A DNA stretch of 64,000 bases. It comes from Apilactobacillus zhangqiuensis. Lineage in GTDB: Bacteria > Bacillota > Bacilli > Lactobacillales > Lactobacillaceae. Both the position numbers and the translations under genes were made by a program. The notes beneath the pieces are model-generated. The model worked only from the letters and a program-made list of their open reading frames with translations, was not told the origin of the DNA and did not search any database. Below, piece after piece: positions 63,731 to 64,000 of this stretch (position 1 is its first letter; each line of letters opens with the position of its first letter). The stretch covers positions 1 to 64,000 of the forward strand of contig NZ_BPLK01000003.1 of assembly GCF_019656215.1 (NCBI RefSeq), in the 5' to 3' direction.

Positions 63731-64000
63731 CTATTTATTGTTTTGATGTTTGTATACCAAACCAAATGGAACTAAGTTTTCGTTGCCTTCTTTTATACGC
63801 TTAATGTTACTTCTGTGTTTAATAAAAATAAAGATTGTAAGAATAATACCAATAACACCAAGTACATAATCATGATCCAATAAAATCAAAATTGTGATTA
63901 AAGGAAATGAAATCATACTTGCTACACTAACCATACTAGTTAGGTAAGTAAATGAAATTTCAAAGATAAAAGCACATAAGAATAAGATTGGATGAATTGC
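63731..64000 (-). CDS. plsY: Glycerol-3-phosphate acyltransferase PlsY, 3' part
   Basis: Partial gene: the frame stays open to the right edge, so about 90 C-terminal residues are visible. Membrane enzyme that acylates glycerol-3-phosphate from acyl-phosphate, the first step of phospholipid synthesis. TSMVSVASM resembles the TRYVSLASM motif, and KHRSNIKRIKEGNE is the typical basic C-terminal motif. The ATG at 63934 is internal, not the start. Confidence 0.85.
   Translation of the reverse strand, partial: AIHPILFLCAFIFEISFTYLTSMVSVASMISFPLITILILLDHDYVLGVIGIILTIFIFIKHRSNIKRIKEGNENLVPFGLVYKHQNNK

Overview
This 64 kb window is core chromosome of a low-GC Gram-positive bacterium of the family Lactobacillaceae. 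The clues are A+T-rich sequence, an SMK-box (SAM-III) riboswitch before metK, T-box leaders before leuS, argS and thrS, dipeptidase PepV, L-2-hydroxyisocaproate dehydrogenase, and genes for an L-Lys/D-Asp peptidoglycan bridge. An Apilactobacillus- or Fructilactobacillus-like heterofermenter is my guess for genus, but the sequence does not prove it. Nothing looks recently acquired: I see no transposase, prophage, CRISPR array or integrase.

Layout. 1-942: ten tRNA genes, probably the tail of an rRNA/tRNA operon, ending in a terminator. 1001-12700: metK under its riboswitch, an MFS exporter, mnmM, T-box-controlled leuS, a MurJ/YtgP-type flippase, a DUF1275 protein, nnrD, pepV and a deoxynucleoside kinase. 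12760-18000: mscL, a secreted sedolisin-type protease, a small unknown gene and a stand-alone UvrA-like ATPase. 18150-23577: asnB-murE-(D-Asp ligase)-(Asp racemase), a compact cell-wall operon that would make L-Lys, make D-Asp, attach D-Asp to Lys and amidate it. 23590-29560: a DUF1516 membrane protein, L-HicDH, a DUF2187 protein, tRNA-Gly, T-box-argS and a class A penicillin-binding protein.

29637-43338 resembles two Bacillus gene neighbourhoods. The first is yhaO-yhaN, prsA-yhaH-like-hit on the minus strand, and ecsAB. The second is trmB, thioredoxin (ytpP-like), ytpR, sftA and murC. Between trmB and the thioredoxin gene, on the minus strand, lies a 100-codon reading frame with promoter, near-perfect Shine-Dalgarno and terminator but no ATG, GTG or TTG start. 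I propose it starts at ATT. 43401-51112: a BI-1 family membrane protein and a DNA-replication/repair run, polA-mutM-coaE-nrdR-dnaB-dnaI. 51120-54800: T-box-thrS and the L20-type autoregulated infC-rpmI-rplT operon, whose infC starts with ATA. 54855-60311: yqeG-yqeH-yqeI-nadD-yqeK-rsfS-yqeM-tmcAL, a ribosome-maturation and nucleotide cluster. 60341-64000: yceD-rpmF, an ArlRS-like two-component system, and the 3' part of plsY running off the right edge.

Most genes are housekeeping, so the interest lies in regulation and start-codon choice: two non-canonical starts, one promoter inside a terminator loop, a tRNA gene that seems to share a transcript with an Arg T-box, a terminator-like hairpin in the trmB leader, and nested inverted repeats before the two-component system.
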